In this document: positions 34,749 to 45,662 of the stretch, one piece after another
Layout: each line of letters starts with the position of its first letter
Position numbering within the stretch: the first letter of the stretch is position 1
NCBI GenBank assembly: GCA_038501625.1
Contig: JAZAYU010001088.1
Location: 26,866 to 90,865 of the forward strand
From: Corbicula japonica
Lineage: Eukaryota > Mollusca > Bivalvia > Venerida > Cyrenidae
Direction of reading: 5' to 3'
DNA length: 64,000 nucleotides
The notes under the pieces: model-generated
Seen by the model: only the letters and a program-made list of their open reading frames with translations
Database searches by the model: none
What the model was told of the DNA's origin: nothing
Made by a program: the position numbers and the translations under genes

Positions 34749-35681
34749 ATAGAAGACCAACCTGGAGTTGTAGATGATGAAAACTTACTAGACTTACCAA
34801 GGACGATAACGTCAGAGGCCTACACAGATGTCAAGATTTCTGAGAAACTCACCAAAGAACAGAAGCAACAAGTGCTAGATATACTCCAGCAATACAGTGA
34901 CGTTTTTACCGAACGACCGGGAACAACAACCATAACAGAACATGTTGTGGAACTCACGGATAAGACTCCAGTTAGAGTGAAACAGTACCAAATGCCATAC
35001 GCAAAACGCAATGATGTAGATATTGAAGTTGAAAACATGCTACAAGCAGGCATTATCGAACCCGCCAATTCAGACTACAACTCTCCTATAGTGATAGTGA
35101 AGAACAAAGATGGGAGTAACAGATTTTGCGTAGACTTCAGGAAGTTGAATGCTAAAACCAAGTTCGACACAGAACCGATGGCAAATATAGATGATATACT
35201 AGCGAAGCTGACGGAGAACAAGTTCTTTACGAAGATAGACTTAACTAAAGGATATTGGCAGATTCCTATGGCAGCAGGATCTCGTCATGTTACAGCGTTT
35301 TCGACTCACAAAGGAAGTTACCAGTTCAAAAAGATGCCGTTTGGAATGGTAAATTCTGGAGCCACGTTCAACCGCATGATGCGACAACTATTAAATGGTT
35401 GCAGCTATGTAGACAATTATGTAGACGACATCCTTGAACATACCGTTACGTGGGAAGAGCACCTAGATACACTTCTGATGATACTGGACAGAATAAGAAA
35501 AGCAGGTCTAACAATTCGACCATCAAAATGTTTCATTGGATTTAACAACATTGGCTTCACTGGACATACTGTCGGAAATGGAGTAGTGCAGATGGAAGAA
35601 GAAAAGGTCGAACGAATCAAACAGGCAGAAATACCCAAGACCAAAAGACAAGTGAGAGCTTTTCTTGGATTAGCTGGATAG
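34749..35681 (+). pseudogene. Gypsy reverse transcriptase
   Basis: Continues in the integrase frame after one TAA. RT motifs in order: QMPYAKR, the region FCVDFRKLN, FTKIDLTKGYWQIPM (first aspartate), MPFGMVNSGATFNRMM, and YVDNYVDDILEH with the catalytic YVDD (about 35420). The start of the connection domain reads FLGLAG and meets TAG at 35679, in place of a conserved aromatic residue in the GLAGYYR motif. The nonsense codon cuts off RNase H. Residues needed for polymerisation look intact. The TAA before it could be a readthrough site or simply a lesion. Confidence 0.92.
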
Positions 35682-36307
35682 TATAGGAAGTTCATCCCCA
35701 TGTTTTCAGAAGTAGCAACACCCCTAACAGACCTGACCAAGAAAGGACAACCGAATGATGTCAAGTGGAACCCAGCCGCTATTAGAGCATTCAACACCTT
35801 GAAAGAGAAATTGACACGGGCACCAATTTTGCGACTCTACCAGATTTCAACAAACCATTTATTCTTCAAACAGATGCTTCAGAAGTTGGAGTTGGAGCGG
35901 CCTTGTTACAGAAATATGACGATGCCGTATTTCCAGTCGCCTTTGGAAGCAACAAATTACTTCCCCGAGAGAAGAATTACTCTGTAACAGAGAGAGAAGG
36001 TTTAGCAATAATATTCGGGATCAAGAAATTCCAAAAGTACCTGTACGGAAAAGAGTTCATAATCCAGACAGACCACAGTGCGTTAACATATATCCAAAGA
36101 GGTAAATTGGAAAATGGAAGAGTTATGAGGTGGGCTTTATTCCTGCAGAACTACAAATTCAAGATAGAAGCAATCAAAGGATCTGAAAATATCATTGCCG
36201 ACTACCTGAGCAGAGAAGGAAACACAGCAAACAAAATCATTCTTGAAGAAAAGAACGAGGAAAAAGATGAACGTTTTCCTAGAAAAGGGGGTTATTGTCA
36301 AGAATAA
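35682..36307 (+). pseudogene. Gypsy RNase H
   Basis: After the stop at 35679 the frame reads EVATPLTDLTKKG and KLTRAPILRL (35700-35840). A frameshift near 35840 then moves coding to the phase of the 35903-36307 frame. RNase H hallmarks follow: LQTDAS (first aspartate), TEREGLAIIFGIKKF (glutamate), IQTDHSAL (aspartate) and IIADYLSRE. The terminal residues overlap the purine tract next to the 3' LTR. No integrase follows, which confirms the gene order. Confidence 0.88.
36279..36295 (+). other. Polypurine tract
   Basis: 'agaaaagggggttat' directly precedes the 3' LTR. It is purine-rich and in the expected place for priming plus-strand DNA. Confidence 0.7.
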
Positions 36308-36995
36308 TCTTCAGCTGTTTTCTATTGAATTGTCATTTTTTTTGCTATGTTTTATTTATGTTGTTTCAAAGGCACGAAACAGATAGCAATACTTCTAAAT
36401 TATTTTATTAGGCATTTTACTAAGCTTTCATTTACAGTTTATTTCAAGTTAATACGATATTTCAAACATAAGTTATAAGTATTTTAATGCATTAAAAGAA
36501 ACACAGTTTTATTACGATATTTTAAGACGTCGTTTATATTGTAACGTCACGTCATTTGTTTGCAATCCGGTTCGTGCCGTTGCTATATAAAGATTGTGAA
36601 ATAAAGAAACCGGTTGGTTCTTAAATAGCTTACCGGAAAAAAAAATATTTTTCCGAGGGGAGACTTTCAAATTGTCAAAATTATTGTCTCAGGACAATAA
36701 CAAGTAGGTCCGGGAAGAGGTCTGCTGCTAAGTAAAGAAGCAAGTCCAGTGGTGTAGCAAGACTAACAGGCATAATACGTCCAGGAGAAGAAGCAAGTCC
36801 AGCGGTGCAGCAAGTCTAACAGGCGTAGTACGTCCAAGAGGAGAAGCAAGTCTAAACAGTGCAGCAAGTCCAAGGGTAGCACGTCCACATATCGTAGCAA
36901 GTCAAGCAAGACCATCATTCAGCAAGTCTGTTGCATCCAGAATTAGTTAAGACATAGTCACCTCAGGTAGTAACCCACCTAGTCAACGTTCGACA
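36296..36995 (+). repeat. Gypsy 3' LTR
   Basis: 700 bp, same ends as the 5' LTR and followed by GTAGT. It carries TATATAAAG at 36584-36592. Confidence 0.95.
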
Positions 36996-37000
36996 GTAGT

Positions 37001-37735
37001 CCATTTTAGAAGTTAGTAAGGTAAAGGTTAATTTAACTTATACATTTAGTCAACTTGTTACACATGTATATTTTGTCACTTAAGTTCTTAGTTGACCCTA
37101 ATAAGTCAAGACAATTGATATATATTGTCATCTTCTCACACTTCTATGGATTTGTGAGTTGCATACAGTGTGTTTTTTTATGATTTTGTTAATATATGTT
37201 AACCTTGACTCGATTACACATTACCTATTACTCGTGAGATATAATTATAATGGTTTTGATTGTGAAGTATTGTATAGTTTATTTAAACTGTCACAAACTG
37301 CATCATTATATGGTTACTGCACACAATAAATATATATTCGCTTCAGAGAAATATAGTGTGAGCACAGACAGTGTAATTATGCAGTTTGTGTCAGTTTTAA
37401 AGTAACAGCAATGTGTTAGCTTTATATCAACTTGTTGCATATCAGTTATTTTGCCTGTTTGGTGTTATCAATTTTGTGTTACATACACCATTTAGTCACA
37501 GCAGTACATATGTGCCACTTTTACAGTATTATCCATGCAGTTTTCCTGTTATAGATTTTGTGATTTCTGATGAAATTTGAATAAAATGTGATACCATTTT
37601 CAACGTCAATGTATTGTTTCAATGACCTTATATTTCTGTCCATACAGAAACTAGGGTTTGAATATATAGATGTCAGCGGGTCGGTTGGTCAGCTTTTTGT
37701 GTCATGTCTGGGGTATTTATCCACTTTAGTGTCGA
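37001..37735. other. Right flank of the Gypsy element; no gene
   Basis: Resumes the host 11-kb element: remnants of the 54-bp repeat at 37.03-37.13 kb, then unassigned AT-rich sequence. Confidence 0.45.
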
Positions 37736-38075
37736 GTAGTCTGTCCGATATTGAAAGCTGATCGTGGGCCGATAATGAAATTTGATGCAAAGCTGATACA
37801 GAAATCTGATGATGGGTCGATATAGAAATCTGATGATGGGTGGATATTAAAATCTGATGATGGGTCGATATAAAAATCTGATGACGGGCCGATATAAAAA
37901 TCTGATGATGGGCCGATGTCGATTTTATATAGGAACAATATCGGCTTGATGTCGGAAAGTATGTTGGGCCGATATTACATCAACTTTGCAAGGCTGATGG
38001 AGGGCCGATATCTATTTCTGATGATGGGCCGATATTGAAGACATTATCGGTCTTATATTGGCTCGATATATAATG
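37736..38075. repeat. Right subterminal 24-bp array
   Basis: Units of 24 bp such as 'gatgatgggtcgatataaaa' repeat about seven times at 37.76-37.92 kb, with more GCCGATAT words up to the right terminus. The minus-strand frame at 37726-37938 (DFYIGPSS repeats) is a by-product. Confidence 0.75.
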
Positions 38076-38099
38076 CTTGCTGGGCAGCGCAAACAATTA

Positions 38100-38932
38100 T
38101 TTTTTCGGCGTTAGCTGTCTAAGCTCACTTTTGACCTAGTTTTTCGACCGATGAAATATTGTAAATAAAACTTATTATGCAGCGGGAAAATCAAATAGAT
38201 TATTTTGATTGGTTATTAGTGGGTCTGGTTAATGATTACCGTAACGATTTTTATATTGTGTGTTAGTATTTACCTGGCACTTATATGTTCGGGCATTTTC
38301 GTTTTTAAAAGCGATAATTGTATTGGAGAAAAGGATATTTACGGTATAAGTAACCAGTTAAGTCAATTGATGGCTTAAATACGATTTTATATGGAATATT
38401 CATGGGTGTCAGGTAAACACTCGAGTACAATACACAGTGTAAAACGACAGAGAAGTGCAGATATTTCTGGTTCTTACTGGTTCCTTTCTAGTTCCTTTGA
38501 TACTGATTGTTAATTTCAAGACCAGAAATTCAAATCGCCTTGGTGAAGTGGTTATCACACTCGCCTCTCAAGCTGAGGCCCCGGGTTCAATACTCGGAAG
38601 GGACACTTTTTTTAAAGTTAATTTACGTAAAAGTTGGTAAATTTAGCTCTTGTAACAAGTTGTTATTATTTTCATTTATTGTATTTCAATGACATTTATT
38701 CATCATTAGTACTAACTCTACAAGAGGTATTTTATTGAAACTGAATAAACGTACAGTTAATGTTAGACATTCTTCTTTAATCGACGTATTATCACCAGGC
38801 GAAATTTTTGCACGCTCTTTATTTCTTTCTTTCTTATATATAAAAATCTTTTCCATCAACGCCGTTTATCTTTTTTAAAGATATTTCTTGTTTCCAATAA
38901 CATATGTCACATAAAAATAAGCAGCATTGATA
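38100..38932 (+). repeat. ~1-kb repeat with internal tRNA-like part, copy A
   Basis: Matches copy B (59.63-60.61 kb, reversed) across most of its length: 'gttagctgtctaagctcact', the segment ending 'ggtcttactggttcctttct'-like words, the tRNA-like part, 'ttaatttacgtaaaagttgg', 'attttattgaaactgaataa' and 'atcaacgccgtttatctttt'. The tRNA-like part (38537-38607) has 'ggttatcacactcgcctctc' and a B box 'gggttcaatac'. It lies mid-element instead of at the 5' end. Copy A lacks some bases that B has near its 3' side. Confidence 0.65.
38537..38607 (+). other. tRNA-like segment, not an intact tRNA
   Basis: D-arm-like 'tggtgaagtggttatcac', anticodon-arm-like 'tcgcctctcaagctgagg' and T-arm 'ccgggttcaatactcgg' are in tRNA order. 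The acceptor ends do not pair well. The same segment lies reversed at 60.09-60.16 kb. Confidence 0.55.
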
Positions 38933-38946
38933 GCGTAAAGTAGTTA

Positions 38947-39075
38947 CGGAAGCCTATTAGGGCCATTTTGTCTTAGTACTTTGGTATGAGGAATTAGGTC
39001 TTACGTGTTTTTTCTTATGTGTTAGCTATTATGTGTTAGGAAAGAAATTGGCGTAAGCGAAGCAAAATGGCCGAA
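38947..39075 (+). repeat. Left terminal inverted repeat
   Basis: Near-identical to the reverse complement of 48528-48665 for about the first 105 bases. It then diverges except for the shared 'atggccgaaagt'. It contains 'aggtcttacgtg' and 'cttatgtgttag' words that recur in the internal minisatellite. Confidence 0.85.
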
Positions 39076-39123
39076 AGTGTCTTCGAGTGAACTTACAGTA
39101 CTTCGGATGAAAATACTGATGAG
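39067..39123 (+). pseudogene. Accessory gene, first exon
   Basis: ATG at 39067, inside the terminal repeat boundary, reads MAESVFE, then a TGA, then TYSTSDENTDE, ending exactly at a 'gaggtaagta' splice donor in phase 0. The exon at 44831 begins in phase 0 behind a good acceptor, so the two could join, although other exons may lie between. The TGA would be a lesion. Assignment is inference from phase, start context and the mirror-image first exon of the transposase. Confidence 0.45.
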
Positions 39124-41183
39124 GTAAGTATTACTGTATAATAAGTTTAATAAATAATGTACATGTTACAAATTTAAAAAGTGGTGATTTTAAATTAATT
39201 TTCAACTGTATAGATAAGAACCACTTGTAAAGGATGTATTGTTACATTCGTGGCTTTACTATAATTTGTATTGTGATTGACATTGAACTTTAGGAGAATT
39301 TTGAGAGTGGTTAGACCTCGGATGTTCTTTAATTTGTGTGTAAACATGTTTAACAGGAGTCAGGGGGATTTTATACCGTTGAAACCGTTCAAGCAGTTCC
39401 GAATCATAGTTATATTTAGATTTGTAATCTTAGGGGGGCATCTCAAAATATTTTTTAACAGTCACCAGGATTGACAGTACCGTATTATATCTATTCGCCT
39501 TTCCAATAATTCGATGATTTTTTTTAGTTACCTCCTCTGTCCAGTCACGTGACTGCTCTACGGGAAAAATGATTGCTCGCTGTATTAACGTAATAGGGAA
39601 TATGTACCTACAACTTTCTTTTTTATTATAAAATTCTTTTTTGAAAAATATATTTTCTCTTTGAATTAGTAATAATACATTAGCGTCATCATATTTTTCA
39701 AAATAATTTATAAAACATTCAAGTTTCTTTGATTAAAAGTGTCAAGTCATTATTCCTCGCGTTAAACACTAAACGACTTGAACTAACAGCCAGTGTTCTT
39801 TCCACGGCTAAATTGAATCTCGTTTCCGGATTAGCGTGTCTAATCAACTACTGACATCATGTTATGATTATGTCGGCGGCGATTGATTTTGAAGGCGGCA
39901 TGCCATAAAAATGTCAAATTGTCTCGCACAAGGGGTCATCTGTCAATTACTTAAAGGGGCAGATATCATTGACCAATAGAGATCGTGTAATAACTATTTG
40001 CAAGATATCTACACCTCCCAATTCTTAAGTATTTCGGAGTCCTTTAATTACTGGATGTGCCAGCAAATGTATTTGATTTAGCATTTAAAATATGGATTCT
40101 TAAATCAACATTACGACACGTTATAGAAACAAAAGCAGTCAATAAGAAACAAATCTTGGCAAAACACTTTTATATGTTTAATTAAGCGTTTGGGCTTTTA
40201 TGCCAAAATTACAAACTGTCAAACCTAAGAAATCTAAATTGGATATGCAACCATATTGCAATATAAATATTCCCATCTTTATTGGAAGCCGGCATCTGAA
40301 TCCTTGGAATTTATTCTACGAATGACACTTCTACAACAAACAATCAGCTTACCGATTCTGATTTATTTCAAGACATAATCAATCATATTTGGTTGTGAAG
40401 TATACGTAACATTTTAAAAATTCAAATTTTTTATATGTTGACCATAAACGCCATAAATTATTAGGACTATTCTATTGTTCAAATGTGTAAGTATCAACAA
40501 ATTTAGATTGTATTTTTTTTTGTCTACAGATCATGTAACCAGGTGTTGACATTTCACGATTTCCGGATAATAGCGCATTACCAGTCTTAGCAACTTGCAA
40601 CATCACACCAGTAAAATATATTTTCAGCGGAAAAGATATTAAGAAGAAATTGTTGTACAGAATTGGTAAAATTAATGCTTATGTTTGTCCAAATTGCGTT
40701 TCATACTGCCTACTATCAACAAGAATGGTACATGTTCTTAAAGCATTAAAACTCTAAATATCTAACAAATAGTGAAAATAAACGTCTGGCTAGAATAACA
40801 GACCAGCAACTTATTTTTTCACCGCTGGCGACGAACGCAGACCTGCAATATAGTGGATAATGTTAGCTATTATGTGCTTAAACCATTAGTGCGATCGTTC
40901 AGCTTCACGCAGAGCCTCGTTTTGGATTTATTTCCGGTCACGGGAAGTAACTCGTACAGGACTGCGAAACTGTTTATTGGAAAGGCGTATATGTACACAT
41001 CAGGTATGACATTAAGTTGGACCTTGGTGATAAAATAAGCTGAAGATGGATGGATTTAAATCTCATCATTTAATAATTGAAAAATTACAAACTGTAACAT
41101 AAATATAACTGTACTGAAAACAAACATAATTATTATAATCATATCAGCAAAGTATCACTTCATTCAGACATTCATTAATACCT
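39124..41183. other. Probable intron; no recognised domain
   Basis: AT-rich. The frame at 39277-39474 begins after a possible acceptor, but its product is not recognisable. No other structure noted. Confidence 0.35.
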
Positions 41184-43190
41184 CAGTGTCTAAGCGTACA
41201 GTTAACCGAAACGGAAGTTGCTGATCTGTACGCCGATGATCACATAGTTGCTTATAGAAAAACCTGCGGCATCGGATTATTTATTGGTAAATAAACCAAA
41301 TTTAATGTGCATTTGGAAAAAAAGTATTTCTGTGGTAAGAAAAACATTAATTGTTAGTCCTGCTGTGATCATATAGACTTAAAGGAAGGGTTAGTATTGT
41401 TATAATCAATCATCGTTACCAACTCGATCAGTGAAAATAGGAGCAAAACATTGAACAAAACGGGACGTTTTGGGTTAAAATTTCTTTGTGTAAATAGATT
41501 TTAGACCATATTTGTGTTGGTATGGGAGAAAATTCATTTTTTTTCAACTTGTGTACTTCCTTGACCTGAGTTTGAACGACTTAGCAACGAGAAAATGATA
41601 CTTTCTTTATGTCACTGTAAATGATAAGACTGTACGCATAGTTGCAACTGTACGCGATCGTTAGTTGTTAACAGATGCCTAACATCTGTACGCATATTTG
41701 TCAAAAAGATCATTAATAATTTATGGTTCCAGATAATGCTTTCTGATTATATCGATAGGTTATCATTTTAGCTTCAGTTAACCTTAATAATTCTTGCACG
41801 AGAACCTGAAAAATGCATATTTTTTAAACAAATTTGCTCATTCTTTTAATAATACAACTGTACAAACAAATTACTGATCTTGGCTTCTGTTTCAAAGTCA
41901 GATTTGATTTAAAATCTCTTGTTAGCTCCTCGTGAAAGGAGGAGTGAAAAAACGACTATAGTCCAACCGAAATATATCAGTGGTAAGACCGTGTAAGGTG
42001 TGTAGAGGCCCACTGTAATGTTTTCATTTCTTCTCTGAAGTGCGAACAGTAGAAGCCATAATATAGCTGGACAAATACGCGTTAGTACTTCAACCATAGT
42101 TTCTAAAGATTTCATAGAATGCTCCAATCAGATTAACATAATCTCTGAAATCTACCAATGAAAGTCGGCCAAAATGAAATCCAACTCGACATTTAAATAA
42201 CGACCTTAAACATGAAATTCTTAGCAGTTGCAGACGTAATTGTAGACTAACCTAACTCAGTCACGAAGTGGTGGATTTCAAAATATGAAACCACTTAATG
42301 GAATTGTCCTGTCAAAGACCAGATTGTTAAAGTCTTTATGATATTGGATAATATTTTTGCATAATTTAAATTTTTGCCAACATCGGCAGGGATTTCAGCA
42401 GGTTTATACTAGGTTTTATTTAATGTCACAATCAGGGGATTTAGGATTTCTAGCAATTATCGGTGTCTTATTTGCAGTGTACCGATTCGTTCATATGGTT
42501 CAACAGTTGATCAGAGTAAAAAAACTATCAATTTATAGCTTAAAACTTGCTTGTCAGTTCTAAAATGTTATCACATAAGGTTTTATTTTTTATTAATAAT
42601 ACATTAGATTTGGTTGATTCCTTTGATTAATTCATTTAACAAGTTCTTGCTTCATTGATGCTTTTCAGTTGCTCAGTATATGATGCACTTATGATCGCAA
42701 CTGTTCGTACAGTCTGACATTGAAGTACTGCAATTTTGCGTACAGTCTTGTCACTTTCGGTTGCTGCACAGAAAGACCATTTTTTCGGTGCTAATTCGTT
42801 CAAGCACCGTTCAACGCATTTTGTGAGCGTTGGAAATGATTTTTCTTTCACGGGAAGTCAAATATATACCTTTCCAATATATACATTATAACATATGAGG
42901 TCCCAAATGCATATTTTCTCCACTCTTTTTCCCCATTTTGTACTGATCAAGTGAGAAAAGATTACAGATTGCAACTTAACTAGCTGTTATTTCAAGACTT
43001 CAAGATCACAGTAAGACTATTAATCAACGATGTACTTATTATAAAAATAATTTCTGCAAAAAGCACGTTTAATTTGAATATATTTTATAAATAAAAAGCC
43101 GATGTCGCGTGTTTTTCTGTAAGCAACTACGTGATCATCGGCGTACAGATCAGCAACTTCCGTTTCAGTTAACTGTACGCTTAGACACTG
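41184..43190. mobile_element. Nested 2.0-kb TIR element
   Basis: Termini of about 100 bp: left 'cagtgtctaagcgtacagtt' through 'ctgatctgtacgccgatgat', answered in reverse at 43085-43190. Flanks ttaatacc / ttaaaacg agree at six of eight positions, a possible 8-bp duplication. CTGTACGC or its complement occurs about nine times, in both termini and inside (41.63-41.69 and 42.70-42.74 kb). No transposase was recognised; short frames at 41909-42127 and 42636-42851 (minus) have no known domain. CAGTG termini with 8-bp duplications would fit hAT, but this is only a suggestion. Confidence 0.6.
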
Positions 43191-43757
43191 TTAAAACGGT
43201 AGTAACATTATAATTTATATATGTATCTGGAGGACTAGATCTGGCAAATATTAAAGACTGCAGCTGTGGAATGATGAATGGATTTGACTGAAGTAGAGAA
43301 GTATTTTATCACATGGGTCAATAGTGTATATCAAGATCCAGATCAGCTAGCACATCCATGGATAACAGCTGGACTACAATAATGATAATGTAAACTTGAA
43401 GTTTTCTAGAAACTTTTTTTTCTGTGTCCAGCCCATCAGTTTTTTAACAGCTGAACAGAATGTGTGGTTTTATGTGCAATGAAGAAGTGTCAAATTGTCA
43501 CAAATATACAGTATGATTTTGTTTAAATCCATTTAAAACAAAAAACTGTTTGAGGAGACAGCGCACTTAATTCATTTTGTTTAAAATAAAAACAATTTTG
43601 AAAAGAATGATCTTTAAATATTATTTAAGATAAAAGATTAAAAGTACGAATTCTATTGCCAAACATTATAAGAAAAAATTGAATTTTTCAGTGATTCAAA
43701 TTTGTTAAAAAAAAGCACGTTCACACCCCCCACCTTCCCCACCAGCCCCCAAAGTGA
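43191..43757. other. No recognised gene
   Basis: Unassigned interior of the 9.7-kb element between the nested element and the minisatellite; includes a C-rich run near 43725-43750. Confidence 0.35.
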
Positions 43758-44110
43758 TGACATAAGAAATTACACATAAGAGATAAGACCTAAGAAGTTA
43801 CACATAAGAGATAAGTCCTAAGAAGTTACACATAAGAGGTTACACATAAAAGATAAGACCTAAGAAGTTACACATAGGAGAAAATACCTAAGAAGTTACA
43901 CATAAGAGATAAGACCTAAGAAGTTACACATAGGAGATAAGACCTATGAAGTTATACATAAGAGATAAGACCTAAGAAGTTACACATAAGATATAAGACC
44001 TCAGAAGTTACACATCAGAGGTTACACATAAAAGATAAGACCTAAAAATTTACACATAACTGATAAGACATAAGAAGGTACACATAAGAGAGTAGACTTA
44101 AATAGTAAGT
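43758..44110. repeat. 28-bp minisatellite echoing the terminal repeat
   Basis: The unit starts 'acacataagagataagacc' and continues 'taagaagtt'; about twelve units, some shortened. The words 'acacataaga' and 'taagacctaa' also occur in the terminal inverted repeats (complement of 38.99-39.05 kb), in the same order and similar spacing. Confidence 0.8.
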
Positions 44111-44830
44111 GACCATTAAAGCAAAGATGTCTATCTGAAGAGTAGTCTATCGTATCATAAAGAATTTTTTCATTGATACCATGTCTATTTTGTCAAATTT
44201 ATGTTGGGACAAGGCCTTGGAAAAAGCTAAAATTGCAATTTTGGGATTGTCATCAGTAAAGAAATTTGATTTCTTTTCATCAATGGTAATCAAATTTGGC
44301 CATTTTGAGCTTGTCATCACACTTGCTATGTAATTATTGCATTAAATTAACTCTACTGAGGTATTATGTTAATTAAAAATAGAAACAGATTTTTGAGATC
44401 TTCATATCAATAACTAGCATGGAGTTTTTGGTCAGTATCTTACATCGTTTTTCCACAAATCTTTTTGAATGGTGAAAAATGGCCTAAAATTGTAAAGCGT
44501 TTCAGTGCTTAAACACAAAACTGGCATAAAATTTTAATAAACATCAGATCGAATTTGAAAATGGGTAATTTTGCATCAAACATTACACGGCAATTTTGGA
44601 AATAGCCAACTTGATCATTGGGGCTTGCCATCACTCTAATAATTTCATTATTGATATTTCTAAATTGGGACATTAGCTTTCTGATTAATTCTCATAATTA
44701 ATTTAATTGCTTAATTGCTGGTGAGCAGAAATAGGGATCTTGATCGTCTTGTCTGATGCAACAAAATATTGAATTAGATATTGGTAATAAGTCATCTTTG
44801 TATTTTATCTTTACTTTTTTATCTTTACAG
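44111..44830. other. Probable intron of the accessory gene
   Basis: AT-rich with no domain-bearing frame. It ends in 'tttatctttacag', a strong acceptor. Confidence 0.4.
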
Positions 44831-45662
44831 AGAAAACGAGGTCAAAGCAGGTATACAGAATACAAGATTCAGATTAACTGGCTCCATTACAGGAATGAAA
44901 AGGAAATAAAAGGAAAGAATAAAGAAACGTGTATAAAAGTCACAGCAAGAAAAGGTGGCGGTAAAAGAACATTCCATTATCTTAAGGATGAGCCGCAGAC
45001 TGCTGAACATTTGATTAGAGTATGGAAAAGGCGTATTTTTCCCTTATGGCAAAAATGAGCGGGTGAATGTCTCAGAAAAGGAAGTTAAGTTGAGTACACA
45101 CAACGGGAATGTAATAGAACACTTGTTTATAATGATGGAACAGAATGTTCACTGCAAGAATACTTAAAATGTATGGGTTTTTTATATTTGAGGAAAATAC
45201 AAGTGATGGCAATGATGGGGAACAGAAGCAAACCCCAGAAAATTCACTCAAACTACTGATAAATTAAGAAATGGAGAACACAATCAACAAATGCAAGAAC
45301 AATAATTTCAGACTGTTGATGAACTCAGTAATGAGGGAAAAGGAGATCAGAACAAGTGTTACGAAACAACAAGTGGGGCTTTCGGTATAGTTGGAAAGAA
45401 CTTCGAAAATATTAGAAAATACAAGGTGAATGGTGACAGCCCTGGCGAAATATATGTGAAGTACACAAAAGGTATAAAGTCAGGTTTTACAGAAGTAGAA
45501 TCATTTCTAAATAATTATTCATTGGAAGACTATTACATGCTTACTAGTAACATGGATAGAGATATAGAGAAAGAGAACTTGAACCCATTGGATTATGGCT
45601 ACAGAGTGACTGCTGTGAATGCAAGAAACTTTTGTTTATATGTGTGTGATGGGGTGTCATAA
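44831..45662 (+). pseudogene. Accessory protein with GGG-x-R motif
   Basis: From the acceptor at 44830 the frame reads KRGQSRYTEYKIQINWLHY, then a basic loop KVTARKGGGKRTFHYL, then ERVNVSEKEVKLST after a frameshift near 45050. EYLKCMGF follows near 45165. Further shifts lead to 45426-45662 (PGEIYVKYTKGIKSGF to LYVCDGVS). I recall invertebrate and fish proteins with a W-x-H opening, a K-GGG-TR loop and an IFPNG-like turn accompanying the same integrase-type transposase. Its function is unknown, possibly DNA binding. At least three frame changes make it a pseudogene here. Confidence 0.5.

Larger units (their letters stand above)
31228..36995 (+). mobile_element. Ty3/Gypsy retrotransposon, Gmr1-like gene order
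   Basis: A complete LTR retrotransposon of 5,768 bp. It has two 700-bp LTRs (TG...CA), a 5-bp target duplication GTAGT at 31223-31227 and 36996-37000, a primer site right after the 5' LTR and a purine tract right before the 3' LTR. The coding order is gag, zinc knuckle, protease, integrase, then RT and RNase H. Most Gypsy elements place integrase last. The integrase-first order with Gypsy-type RT is known from the Gmr1 group described in fish and other deuterostomes. The coding part carries two frameshifts and two in-frame stops, so this copy is not autonomous. The LTRs differ at only four positions by my reading, which indicates recent insertion. Confidence 0.92.
27049..38084. mobile_element. 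Putative 11-kb DNA transposon, CCCAGCAAGCA ends
   Basis: Left end 'cccagcaagcacaggtatat' and right end, read on the other strand, 'cccagcaagcattatatatc' form inverted termini of about 34 bp with mismatches. The dinucleotide CA lies outside each end, a possible 2-bp target duplication. Both subterminal zones are full of GCCGATAT-type words (27.06-27.29 and 37.74-38.07 kb). Removing the nested Gypsy leaves about 5.3 kb. The only gene-like content is the DUF4806-like exon pair at 28.5-29.2 kb. No transposase was recognised, so the element may be non-autonomous or its transposase unfamiliar. Superfamily not assigned. Confidence 0.5.
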
